64,000 nucleotides of DNA, taken from NCBI RefSeq assembly GCF_003315415.1, contig NZ_QNSB01000006.1, forward strand, positions 216,825 to 280,824. Direction: 5' to 3'. How positions within the stretch are numbered: the first letter of the stretch is position 1; every line of letters starts with the position of its first letter. Source of the stretch: Brevibacterium sanguinis. GTDB lineage: Bacteria > Actinomycetota > Actinomycetes > Actinomycetales > Brevibacteriaceae. The position numbers and the translations under genes were made by a program. The notes beneath the pieces were generated by a model. That model worked only from the letters and a program-made list of their open reading frames with translations, did not search any database and was not told the DNA's origin. Of the stretch, positions 52,779-60,673 are shown piece after piece.

Positions 52779-54304
52779 TGCTCGCTCACCACCTGGGCCT
52801 CGGTGCCCGTGGCGAGGGCCAGCACCTCTTCCTCGCTCGCGCTCGGCGGCAGCTGACCGGAGATGCGGCCGTCGGCCATGACGAGCACCCGGTCGGACAT
52901 CCCCAGGACCTCGGGCAGCTCGCTGGAGACGAGGACGATCGCGACGCCTCGGCGGGCGAGGTCGCGGATCAGCCGGTAGACGGCGATCTTCGCCCCGACG
53001 TCGATCCCACGGGTCGGTTCGTCGAGGAGCACGACGCGCGGGGAGGTCGCCAGCCACTTAGCGAGCACGACCTTCTGCTGGTTGCCGCCGGACAGCGCCC
53101 GGACCTCCTGTCCCGTGCCGCGGCTGATCACCTCGAGCGAATCGAGGATCCCGGGCACCTGGGAGCGCAGCGCGGCCGTACGTCCGGGGAAGACCGCTCT
53201 GATCGCGAGCAGGGCGTTGTCGAGGATCGACTGGGACAGGGCCAGGCCGCTGCCCTTGCGGTCCTCGGTGACGAGCGCGATGCCGGCCCGCACGCCCTGC
53301 CGCGGAGAGCGGATCGTCACGGGTGAGCCGTCCAGTCCCATGGTCCCGCGCGTGAACGGCGCCGCGCCGAAGAGCGCGGAGACGAGTTCGGACCGGCCCG
53401 ATCCCTGGAGTCCCGCGAGGCCGACGATCTCGCCGGAGCGCAGGGACAGGCAGATGCCGTCGAGCTGCTCGTTGCCGCCGCCGCTGACCTCGAGGACCGG
53501 ATCGCCGATCTCGGTGCCCTCCTCGGGGCCGGGGAAGAACGTGCTGATGGGACGGCCGACCATCGCCCGCACGAGTCCGGCCTGGTCGAAGTCGGCGGCG
53601 GGCCGGCTCGCGACGAGTGCGCCGTCCTTGAGCACCGTGATGTCGTCGCAGAGGTCGAAGACCTCCTGCAGGCGGTGCGAGACGTAGACGATCGCGACTC
53701 CTCTCGATCTCAGGGTGCCGATGACGCGGTAGAGCACGGCGACCTCGGCCTCGGCGAGCGCCGCCGTCGGCTCGTCCATCGAGATGACGCGGGCATCGAC
53801 GGAGAGCGCCTTGATGATCTCGACGATCTGCTGCTCGGCGACGGTCAGCCACCCGACCTTCGTCTCCGGCCCGATGCCCTCGATACCGAGGTCGTCGAGG
53901 AGCTCCTGGGTCGCGCGGTTCATCTCCGAGACGTCGACGAGTCCGCGGCGGCGGGGTTCGCGGCCGAGGAACACGTTCTGGGCGACGGTCCGATCGGGCA
54001 GGAGGTTGAACTCCTGGAACACCGTCGCGACTCCCGCCCGCGCCGCCTCGAGGGGGTGGGCGAAGTCGACCGGTCGGCCGTCGATGAGGAGGTCGCCGCC
54101 GTCGCGGCGGTGGACCCCGGCGATGATCTTCATCAGCGTCGATTTGCCGGCGCCGTTCTCCCCGACGAGACCGTGCACGGTGCCCGGTCGCACGGCGAGG
54201 TCGACGCCGTGGAGGACCTCGACGCCGAAGAACTGCTTGCGGATCCCCGTCGCCGTGAGGACCGGGGCGCTCTCGCGGCCCATCTCGGTCTCCTCGCGGC
54301 TCAT
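52775..54304 (-). CDS. CUT2 sugar ABC transporter ATPase (duplicated domain)
   Basis: This 509-residue ATPase has two ABC domains. Domain 1 has Walker A GLVGENGAGKSTLMKII, a relaxed signature region LTVAEQQIVEIIKAL and Walker B ISMDEPTAAL. Domain 2 (from ~275) has a degenerate P-loop GLAGLQGSGRSELVSALF, signature ALSGGNQQKVVLAKWL and Walker B VVLLDEPTRGIDVGAK. This arrangement, with one consensus site, is typical of RbsA/MglA. ATG 54304 overlaps the stop of the preceding oxidoreductase gene. It energises the two following permeases. Confidence 0.92.
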   Translation of the reverse strand: MSREETEMGRESAPVLTATGIRKQFFGVEVLHGVDLAVRPGTVHGLVGENGAGKSTLMKIIAGVHRRDGGDLLIDGRPVDFAHPLEAARAGVATVFQEFNLLPDRTVAQNVFLGREPRRRGLVDVSEMNRATQELLDDLGIEGIGPETKVGWLTVAEQQIVEIIKALSVDARVISMDEPTAALAEAEVAVLYRVIGTLRSRGVAIVYVSHRLQEVFDLCDDITVLKDGALVASRPAADFDQAGLVRAMVGRPISTFFPGPEEGTEIGDPVLEVSGGGNEQLDGICLSLRSGEIVGLAGLQGSGRSELVSALFGAAPFTRGTMGLDGSPVTIRSPRQGVRAGIALVTEDRKGSGLALSQSILDNALLAIRAVFPGRTAALRSQVPGILDSLEVISRGTGQEVRALSGGNQQKVVLAKWLATSPRVVLLDEPTRGIDVGAKIAVYRLIRDLARRGVAIVLVSSELPEVLGMSDRVLVMADGRISGQLPPSASEEEVLALATGTEAQVVSEQ

Positions 54305-55398
54305 GGCGCCACCTCGATCCAGGTCCGTTCGACCGCCGAGCGCAAGACCGCCTCGGTGACCTGAGCCGCGCGCACCCCGTCGTCGAGGGTCGGCACGCCG
54401 TCGCGCCGATCTCCGGCGAAGAGGGCATAGGAGTCGGCGACGAACGCGTTGAAGGCGTCCTGGTAGCCCTGCGGGTGGCCGGCGGGAACCGTGCACAGCC
54501 GTGCGGCGTCGGGCGCGAGGATCTCGGGATCGCGCATGAGCAGCTGGCTGCCTGTCCGCCGTCCCAGCCACAGGTGCTCGGGCTGCTCCTGGGCGAAGCT
54601 CAGGCTCTCCCGGCTGCCGGAGACCTCGAGGACGAGGCCGTTCTTCCGTCCGGGCGCAACCTGGGAGACCAGCAGCGAGCCGATCCCGCCGCCGCCGAGC
54701 TCCACGGTGAGCGCGACGGTGTCCTCGGTGCTCACAGCGGTGTCGCCTCGGCGCGGGTGAACGGTGCGAACCGTCGCCGACAGCGCCGTGATCCGCTCCC
54801 CGGTGACGAATTCGAGGAGGTCGACGAGGTGGGACCCGATGTCGGCGAAGGCTCGCGAAGGTCCGCCGGCCGCGGAGTCGACGCGCCAGTTGTCGTCCTC
54901 GGCATCGAGCAGCCAGTCCTGGAGGTAGCTGCCGTCGACCGTGAGGATCGCCCCTGCCTCACCCGCCGCGATGCGCGCCCGGGCCTCCCGGACCAGGGGA
55001 TGGTAGCGGTAGACGAAGGGGACGGTGCCGAGCAGGCCCGCCGCCTCCGCCTCGTCGCGGACCGCACGGGCCGCCTCGGCGCTCGTGGCCAGCGGCTTCT
55101 CGCAGACGACGTGCGCCCCCGACGCGATCGCCCGGCGGGCCAGCGACGCGTGGCTGTCGTTGGGGGTGCAGATGTGGATGATGTCGAGCCCGTCGGTGAA
55201 GAAGGCGTCCCCGGTCAGCGACCGCGCATAGCCGAGGTCGCCCGCGGCGCGGAGGCTTCCCGCCTCGGAAGAGGTCGCGATCGCTCCCAGTCTCGCCCCG
55301 GCCAGCCGGGCCGCGTGCGTGTGGGTGCGAGCCATGAAACCGCCGCCCAGCATCCCGACCCGAGGTGCTGGTACCGGCAACTGCGCAACGGTGACCAT
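54301..55398 (-). CDS. Gfo/Idh/MocA-family oxidoreductase, first gene of the sugar operon
   Basis: This 365-residue dehydrogenase has a Rossmann N-terminus (PRVGMLGGGFMARTHTHAA), the nicotinamide-binding motif HVVCEKPLATSAEAARAVRD and the substrate region SAAGGPSRAFADIGSHLVDL with the catalytic His. Members oxidise or epimerise sugars and inositols. It is promoter-proximal and coupled to the ATPase by an ATGA overlap, so the operon combines uptake, one redox step and two isomerisations. The ATG 55398 lies just left of an inverted repeat shared with the divergent ROK regulator. Confidence 0.88.
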   Translation of the reverse strand: MVTVAQLPVPAPRVGMLGGGFMARTHTHAARLAGARLGAIATSSEAGSLRAAGDLGYARSLTGDAFFTDGLDIIHICTPNDSHASLARRAIASGAHVVCEKPLATSAEAARAVRDEAEAAGLLGTVPFVYRYHPLVREARARIAAGEAGAILTVDGSYLQDWLLDAEDDNWRVDSAAGGPSRAFADIGSHLVDLLEFVTGERITALSATVRTVHPRRGDTAVSTEDTVALTVELGGGGIGSLLVSQVAPGRKNGLVLEVSGSRESLSFAQEQPEHLWLGRRTGSQLLMRDPEILAPDAARLCTVPAGHPQGYQDAFNAFVADSYALFAGDRRDGVPTLDDGVRAAQVTEAVLRSAVERTWIEVAP

Positions 55399-55422
55399 GA
55401 CCCATTATGGTGTGACCTTCAC

Positions 55423-55450
55423 CACTTTTGTCAATGGACTTTCAAAAGTG
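55423..55450. promoter_or_regulatory. ROK-type operator between sugar operon and its regulator
   Basis: CACTTTTG (55423-55430) and CAAAAGTG (55443-55450) are perfect inverted repeats 12 bases apart in the ~96-bp divergent region. Spaced repeats with T/A-rich half-sites are usual for ROK repressors. It would cover both promoters. Confidence 0.7.
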
Positions 55451-55494
55451 ATCTCGACGGTTTCCGCCTTTTCCCCCTGTGTTTTACTGAAGTG

Positions 55495-56688
55495 GTGAGT
55501 GAGACGACGCTTTCCGTGCCCGACACCGCGCAGCTCTCCCACGCGGGCGGACTGTTCCAGCTGCTGCGGGACGGTACTCCGCGCACCCGAGCCGAGCTCG
55601 CGAAGCTCACCGGACTGTCGCGGCCGACGATCGCCCAGCGGATCGACCAGCTGCTCTCGCTCGGGCTCATCACCCCGGTCGTCGCCGCCGTCTCGACAGG
55701 AGGCCGACCGAGCTCGCAGTTCGCCTTCAACCCTCGCGCGCGGGTCGTCGTCGCGGCGGATTTCGGTGCCTCCCACGCCCGGCTCGCGGTGACCGATCTC
55801 AGCGGTGAGCTCATCGCCGAGACCGGCCGGCAGCGGCAGATCGCCGAGGGCCCGAACTCCGCCCTCGACTGGCTGCGCACCGAGGCCGCCCGACTGCTGT
55901 CGGACTCCGGGCACAGCCCCGACGACGTCGTCGGCGTCGGCATCGGCCTGCCCGGTCCCGTCGAGTTCTCCACCGGCAGGCCCATCAATCCTCCGATCAT
56001 GCCCGGCTGGGACCGCTTCGACGTGCCCTCCGCCCTCCGGGAGACGTTCCCGGCGCCCATCCTCGTCGACAATGACGTCAACATCATGGCGCTCGGCGAG
56101 CGCAGCGCCGCATGGGCGGACACCTCCGACCTCATCTTCGTCAAGGTGGCCACGGGCATCGGCGCCGGCATCGTCTCCGGGGGCACCCTGCGCCGCGGGG
56201 CGAACGGCGCCGCCGGGGACATCGGCCACGCCGCCCTGCCCCGGGCGGCGGACATCCCCTGCGCCTGCGGCAACCGGGGCTGCCTCGAGGCGGTGGCCTC
56301 GGGACGGGCGATCGCCCTCGCGCTCACCCGGGCCGGCACCCCCGCGGACTCGCCCGGGGACGTCGTGAGCCTGGTCAAGGCCGGGGACCTCGGCGCCATC
56401 CAGGCGGTGCGCCAGGCCGGCCGCGACCTCGGCGAGGTGCTCTCGACCTGCGTGAGCCTGATGAACCCCTCGGCGATCGTCATCGGCGGCACCATGGCCC
56501 AGGCGGCCGAGCACCTCGTCGCCGGGGTCCGGGAGGTCGTCTACGCCCGCTCGATCCCGCTCTCGACCGAGCACCTGACGATCGCGCCCTCCCGTGCGGC
56601 CGGCGACGCCGCGATCCTCGGCGCCGCCCGCCTCGCCATCGACGCCGCGCTCTCGCCGGATCGCATCACCGCGGCACTGGGACAGTGA
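55495..56688 (+). CDS. ROK-family transcriptional regulator
   Basis: This regulator of about 397 residues has an N-terminal MarR-like winged helix (GLFQLLRDGTPRTRAELAKL, TGLSRPTIAQRIDQLLSLGL) followed by a ROK sugar-kinase-like domain: VVVAADFGASHARLAVTDL, VGVGIGLPGPVEFSTGRPIN and the zinc/sugar motif CACGNRGCLEAVASGRA. GTG 55495 or 55492 is the start; no clear ribosome site is present, and the transcript may be leaderless. It is divergent from the sugar ABC operon, with a spaced inverted repeat between, so it probably represses that operon until its sugar ligand binds. Confidence 0.86.
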   Translation: MSETTLSVPDTAQLSHAGGLFQLLRDGTPRTRAELAKLTGLSRPTIAQRIDQLLSLGLITPVVAAVSTGGRPSSQFAFNPRARVVVAADFGASHARLAVTDLSGELIAETGRQRQIAEGPNSALDWLRTEAARLLSDSGHSPDDVVGVGIGLPGPVEFSTGRPINPPIMPGWDRFDVPSALRETFPAPILVDNDVNIMALGERSAAWADTSDLIFVKVATGIGAGIVSGGTLRRGANGAAGDIGHAALPRAADIPCACGNRGCLEAVASGRAIALALTRAGTPADSPGDVVSLVKAGDLGAIQAVRQAGRDLGEVLSTCVSLMNPSAIVIGGTMAQAAEHLVAGVREVVYARSIPLSTEHLTIAPSRAAGDAAILGAARLAIDAALSPDRITAALGQ

Positions 56689-56745
56689 TCGGCGGGCCCG
56701 CGCGCCGATACAGTGGGAGACACCCACCTCGTCGAAGGAGCTCTC

Positions 56746-57603
56746 ATGCCCAGGAACCGCCCTTTCGCCCAAGTCGACGTCTTCTCCGCCGAGCCCTACC
56801 GCGGGAACCCGGTGGCCGTCATCCTCGACGCCGACGGTCTGTCCGGTGAGGACATGGCCCGGATCGCGAACTGGACGAACCTCTCGGAGACGACGTTCGT
56901 CCTCCCGCCCACCGACGCACGCGCCGACTACCGCCTGCGGATCTTCACCCCCGGCGGCGAGCTGCCCTTCGCCGGGCACCCGACCCTCGGCTCGGCGGCC
57001 GCCTGGCTCGAGGCCGGCGGCGAGCCCCGCGACGAGGGAATGCTCGTCCAGGAATGCGACGCCGGGCTCGTGCCGGTCCGCCGAGGCGAGGGCGACGCCC
57101 TGTCCTTCGCCGTCCCCGAACGGGTGCGCACCGGCGACCTCGACGAGGAGCACGTCGCGGCGATCGCGACCGCGCTCGGCGTCGACCGCTCGGACATCAT
57201 CGGCCATCAGTGGGTCGACAACGGTCCCGGCTGGGCCGCCGTCCGGCTGGCCACCGCTCGGCAGGTCCTCGACCTCGTCCCCGATTTCACCGGACTCCCC
57301 GAGGCGAAGGTCGGCGTCATCGGGGCGCACCCCGACGGCTCCGAGCACGAGTACGAGGTCCGCGCCTTCGCCCCGGGCGCCGGCATCGCCGAGGACCCGG
57401 TCACCGGCAGCCTCAACGCCTCGATCGCGCAGTGGCTCATCGGCGAGGGGCTCATGCCGGACATGTACTCGGCGACCCAGGGCACCGCGCTCGGGCGCGC
57501 CGGGGTCATCACGATCACCCGGGAGGGCGAGGACGTGTGGGTCGGCGGGGCGACGACGATCTGCTTCAGCGGCACCGCTTACGCCTGTGCCGGGGGCGCG
57601 TGA
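56746..57603 (+). CDS. PhzF-family isomerase-like protein
   Basis: This 285-residue member of the PhzF/DAP-epimerase-like fold has FAQVDVFSAEPYRGNPVAVI, the catalytic Glu in NLSETTFVLPPT, FTPGGELPFAGHPTLGSAAA and the second-half EDPVTGSLNASIAQWLIGEG with the glycine loop. ATG at 56746 has GAAGGAG six bases upstream, and the in-frame GTG at 56713 is less likely. Phenazine genes are absent, so it is one of the many PhzF homologues of unknown substrate. Confidence 0.88.
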   Translation: MPRNRPFAQVDVFSAEPYRGNPVAVILDADGLSGEDMARIANWTNLSETTFVLPPTDARADYRLRIFTPGGELPFAGHPTLGSAAAWLEAGGEPRDEGMLVQECDAGLVPVRRGEGDALSFAVPERVRTGDLDEEHVAAIATALGVDRSDIIGHQWVDNGPGWAAVRLATARQVLDLVPDFTGLPEAKVGVIGAHPDGSEHEYEVRAFAPGAGIAEDPVTGSLNASIAQWLIGEGLMPDMYSATQGTALGRAGVITITREGEDVWVGGATTICFSGTAYACAGGA

Positions 57604-57621
57604 GCCCGATCGGCGGAACGC

Positions 57622-59349
57622 TCACTCCTTGACGGCGCGCTCCCCTATCGTGAGGTCGAGGGGGAAGTCGACGGGCGCGTCCCCGAACAGGAGGCGCCCC
57701 GCCGAGGCGGCCGCCGCCCGGATCGCCTCGGCGGCGGCCTCGGCCTGCTCGAGCGGAGAGTGGACGATGACCTCGTCGTGGAGGAAGAAGACGAGGTGGG
57801 CACGAGTGGCGAACACGGGTCCCGACGCCTCGGCGACGGCCGCCGGTTCCACCGCGGGCAGTCGTGACAGCCGCAGGCGCAGATCGGCGAGCCAGGCCAG
57901 CGCCCATTCGGCGGCGGTGCCCTGGACGACGAAGTTGCGGGTGAAACGGCCCTGATCGCCGGCCGCGCGCCGGGCCAGCGCCTCGTCGCGTTCTGTCGCG
58001 TCGAACCGATCGGCCCGCGACTGCAGCTGCCTCCACCTCTCGCTCGGCACCGGCGAGGTCCGACCCAGCCATGTCGACACGACTCCCCCGGCCGCCCCCA
58101 CCTCGGCGGCGGTGTCGACAAGGGCCATCGCGCGGGGGAAGCGCGTGCGCAGCCGGGGCACGAGCCGCCCGCTGTCGCCGGTCGTGCCGCCGTAGAGGGC
58201 TCCGAGCATGGCGATCTTCGCCTCCTGCCGGGTCGCGACGATCCCGGACTCGACGATCCCCGAGTAGAGGTCACGGCCGCGCCCGGCCTCGGCCAGGGCC
58301 GCGTCGCCGGACATCGCCGCGAGCGCCCGCGGTTCGAGCTGGGCGACGTCGGCCGACAGCAGCGTCCACCCCGGGTCGGCCCGCAGCGCCGGCCTCAGCT
58401 GCCGCGGGATCTGCAGGGCGCCGCCGCCGCTGGCCGCCCACCGTCCGGTGACGACGCCTCCGGGCACGTAGACGGGCCGGTAGCGCCCCTCGTCGACCCA
58501 TTCGTCGAGCCAGTGCCAGCCGTTGGCGGTGAGCAGCCGGGAGAGCTTCTTGTACCGCAGCAGCGGTTCGATCGCCGGGTGATCGCTCTCGACCAGCTCC
58601 CACCGCGCCGTCGAGTCGACGTTGATGCCCGCCCGATGCAGGGTTGACAGCAGCTTCGCCGGGGAGTCGAGGTTCGCCTTCGGGTCGTCGAGGGCGGCCC
58701 GGACCTCCTCGGCGACCGCGAGCATCCGTGCGGGCTTGCCCCCGCCCAGCGGGCGCGGACCGAGGGCGGCGGTGAGGATGCGGTCGTGCTCGGCCACGTC
58801 CCACGGGACTCCCGCCGCCTGCATCTCGGCGGCGACGAGTCCGCCGGCCGATTCGGCGGCGAGCAGGAGCCGCAGCCGTCCCGGATCGGACGCCGTCGCC
58901 ACGGCTGCGCGCTGACGGGCGAACTCGGCGAGCGCGGAGGCGATGTCGTGCGGGACTTCCCGCGCCCGGTCCCGCCCGCCGTCGACCTCGAACAGCGCGA
59001 CCGCGTCGTCGGCGCCCGGTGCCGTCGTCTGTCCGGCGTCCCAGTCGGCGGCGGCCCGGATCTCCTCTGCGGCGGTGACGAGCTCGGAGCGCATGAGGAT
59101 CGCGTGGGCCAGGCGCAGGTCGTGGCAGCGATCGATGCGGACCCCGGCACCGAGCAGCCCCGGGTACCAGCGCGGCGTGTCGCTGAGCACCCACCTCGGC
59201 GCGGGCCCGTCCTCCCGCGCTCGGACGAAGTCCGGGAGCTCGTCCTCGCCGAGGCGGGTCTGGCCGATCCTCTCGCCCGCGGAGTCGAGGTCGACGACCG
59301 CGATGTCGCCGCCGGACCGTCCGACGACCGCCCAGTGCACGTCGCTCAC
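57622..59349 (-). CDS. PolA-like bifunctional 3'-5' exonuclease/DNA polymerase domain protein
   Basis: This family A DNA polymerase-like protein of 575 residues is found in actinobacteria beside the housekeeping PolA. The C-terminal polymerase motifs are recognisable but atypical: motif A LLSADVAQLEPRALAAMSGD (usually DYSQIELR), motif B ATRQEAKIAMLGALYGGTTG (Lys and Tyr kept, Phe changed to Leu) and motif C VFFLHDEVIVHSP (HDE kept). The N-terminal ~250 residues resemble a reduced exonuclease region. There is no 5' nuclease domain. GTG 59349 overlaps the upstream lipoprotein stop (GTGA). Catalytic ability is uncertain because the first Asp-Tyr pair is replaced by Asp-Val. Confidence 0.8.
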   Translation of the reverse strand: MSDVHWAVVGRSGGDIAVVDLDSAGERIGQTRLGEDELPDFVRAREDGPAPRWVLSDTPRWYPGLLGAGVRIDRCHDLRLAHAILMRSELVTAAEEIRAAADWDAGQTTAPGADDAVALFEVDGGRDRAREVPHDIASALAEFARQRAAVATASDPGRLRLLLAAESAGGLVAAEMQAAGVPWDVAEHDRILTAALGPRPLGGGKPARMLAVAEEVRAALDDPKANLDSPAKLLSTLHRAGINVDSTARWELVESDHPAIEPLLRYKKLSRLLTANGWHWLDEWVDEGRYRPVYVPGGVVTGRWAASGGGALQIPRQLRPALRADPGWTLLSADVAQLEPRALAAMSGDAALAEAGRGRDLYSGIVESGIVATRQEAKIAMLGALYGGTTGDSGRLVPRLRTRFPRAMALVDTAAEVGAAGGVVSTWLGRTSPVPSERWRQLQSRADRFDATERDEALARRAAGDQGRFTRNFVVQGTAAEWALAWLADLRLRLSRLPAVEPAAVAEASGPVFATRAHLVFFLHDEVIVHSPLEQAEAAAEAIRAAAASAGRLLFGDAPVDFPLDLTIGERAVKE

Positions 59350-60530
59350 CTCGGCGCCGGCAGCAGCACCCACGTGCCGGACCCGCCCGTGACGACGATG
59401 CGTCCGGACTCGATGCGCAGCTCACCGACGGGCAGCGGCCAGGCCGCGACCTCCGCACCCTCGGCATCGAGGAGGGTGAGGCCGTCGGGGTCGCGGCCGA
59501 ACAGCAGCAGGGAGCCGTCGACGCTCACGCCCTGCAGCGAGATGATGCTGTCCGGCAGCTCCTCGACCTCGCCCGCCTGGGTGAAGTCACGCTGCCGCTC
59601 ATCGGCGAAGAGGGCGGGAACCCCCTGGGCGCTGACGCCGACGACGGTGCCGCCGCGGCGATGGTCCTCGACGTCGAAGGTCACGTGATCGCCCTGGCCG
59701 GGGACGAACGGGTACTGCGAGACCCCCTTCGTGCGGTCGACCTCGCGGCCGTCGAGGTCGAAGTAGGCGTACTCGGGGTCCGTCTCCTGCACCTTCTGCA
59801 CGTAGCCGTCGCCGGCCCAGCGGATCCAGTGAGGGTCGGGGACCGTGGTCGACATGGTCGACTCCCCGGTGACGAGGTCGATGACGCTCAGCCGATGACC
59901 GGCGAAATCGGTGACCCCGGCATGGCCGTCGGCGAGCACGGTCACCTCGGCGCGGGCGGGAAGGCTCTGCCGCCAGGCCTCCCTCCCGTCCTCGACGCCG
60001 ACGAGGTCGTCGACGTCGACCCTGACGATCAGCCGGTTCTCCGCCCAGGTGAGAGGCTCCGCCGCCGAGGCGCCCTCCCCGAGATCGACGTCCGTGCGCG
60101 TCACCGACGTCACCGGATCGATGAGGCGCCACCCGTCGCCCGTGCGCACGAGGAGGTTGTCCTGGCGCGCCGCGGCGGTAGCCTTGTCCGGCGCGGCGGG
60201 CAGCAGCGCCCCCGGCCCGCACGTCGAGTCCTCGAGCTGCCAGTTCACGGCCCCGCCGTCGAGCGCCCTCGCCATCACCGTCGATTCGCCCATCGCCCCG
60301 TGCTGGACTTCGATGGCGAGTTCCTTCGTCACGGCGCAGACCTCGTTCATCGTCACGTACTGGGTGCCGATCCCCGCTGCGTACGCCGGGTCGAGCCACC
60401 GCCCCTCGTCCCCGTGGGGGCTCAGGCGCAGCGCCGCCTCGGCGGGCATCTCGTCGGGCGGGTCCCCCGCCGTGCATCCGGTGAGGACCAGCACGACGCA
60501 GGCGGCGGCGACCGCTCGGAACAGTGTCAT
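59346..60530 (-). CDS. Predicted lipoprotein with beta-propeller-like domain
   Basis: The 394-residue protein has a lipoprotein signal (FRAVAAACVVLVLTGC, lipobox LTGC) and a long beta-rich extracytoplasmic part. Repeated short strands such as DNLLVRTGDGWRLIDPVTSV, AGVTDFAGHRLSVIDLVTGE and GVSVDGSLLLFGRDPDGLTL resemble PQQ/WD-type propeller blades. I do not recognise a specific family. Its stop overlaps the PolA-like start, so they are co-transcribed, though no functional link is evident. Confidence 0.7.
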   Translation of the reverse strand: MTLFRAVAAACVVLVLTGCTAGDPPDEMPAEAALRLSPHGDEGRWLDPAYAAGIGTQYVTMNEVCAVTKELAIEVQHGAMGESTVMARALDGGAVNWQLEDSTCGPGALLPAAPDKATAAARQDNLLVRTGDGWRLIDPVTSVTRTDVDLGEGASAAEPLTWAENRLIVRVDVDDLVGVEDGREAWRQSLPARAEVTVLADGHAGVTDFAGHRLSVIDLVTGESTMSTTVPDPHWIRWAGDGYVQKVQETDPEYAYFDLDGREVDRTKGVSQYPFVPGQGDHVTFDVEDHRRGGTVVGVSAQGVPALFADERQRDFTQAGEVEELPDSIISLQGVSVDGSLLLFGRDPDGLTLLDAEGAEVAAWPLPVGELRIESGRIVVTGGSGTWVLLPAPR

Positions 60531-60673
60531 GTCAGCGAATATACGTCCTCGACGGCCTCGGGAGGTTCCCGGACACCGGCTCAGGGCCCGAAGTCGTCCG
60601 CCGGCCCTGGTCGTCGCGTGAATCCTCGACGGTGACAGGCGTCCGCGGGGCCGCGGTCGGGCACAATGGTGCC

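Noticed and set aside
56746..57603. Phenazine biosynthesis
   Set aside because: Only a PhzF-like gene is present; none of the other phenazine genes is nearby, and PhzF homologues are common without phenazines.
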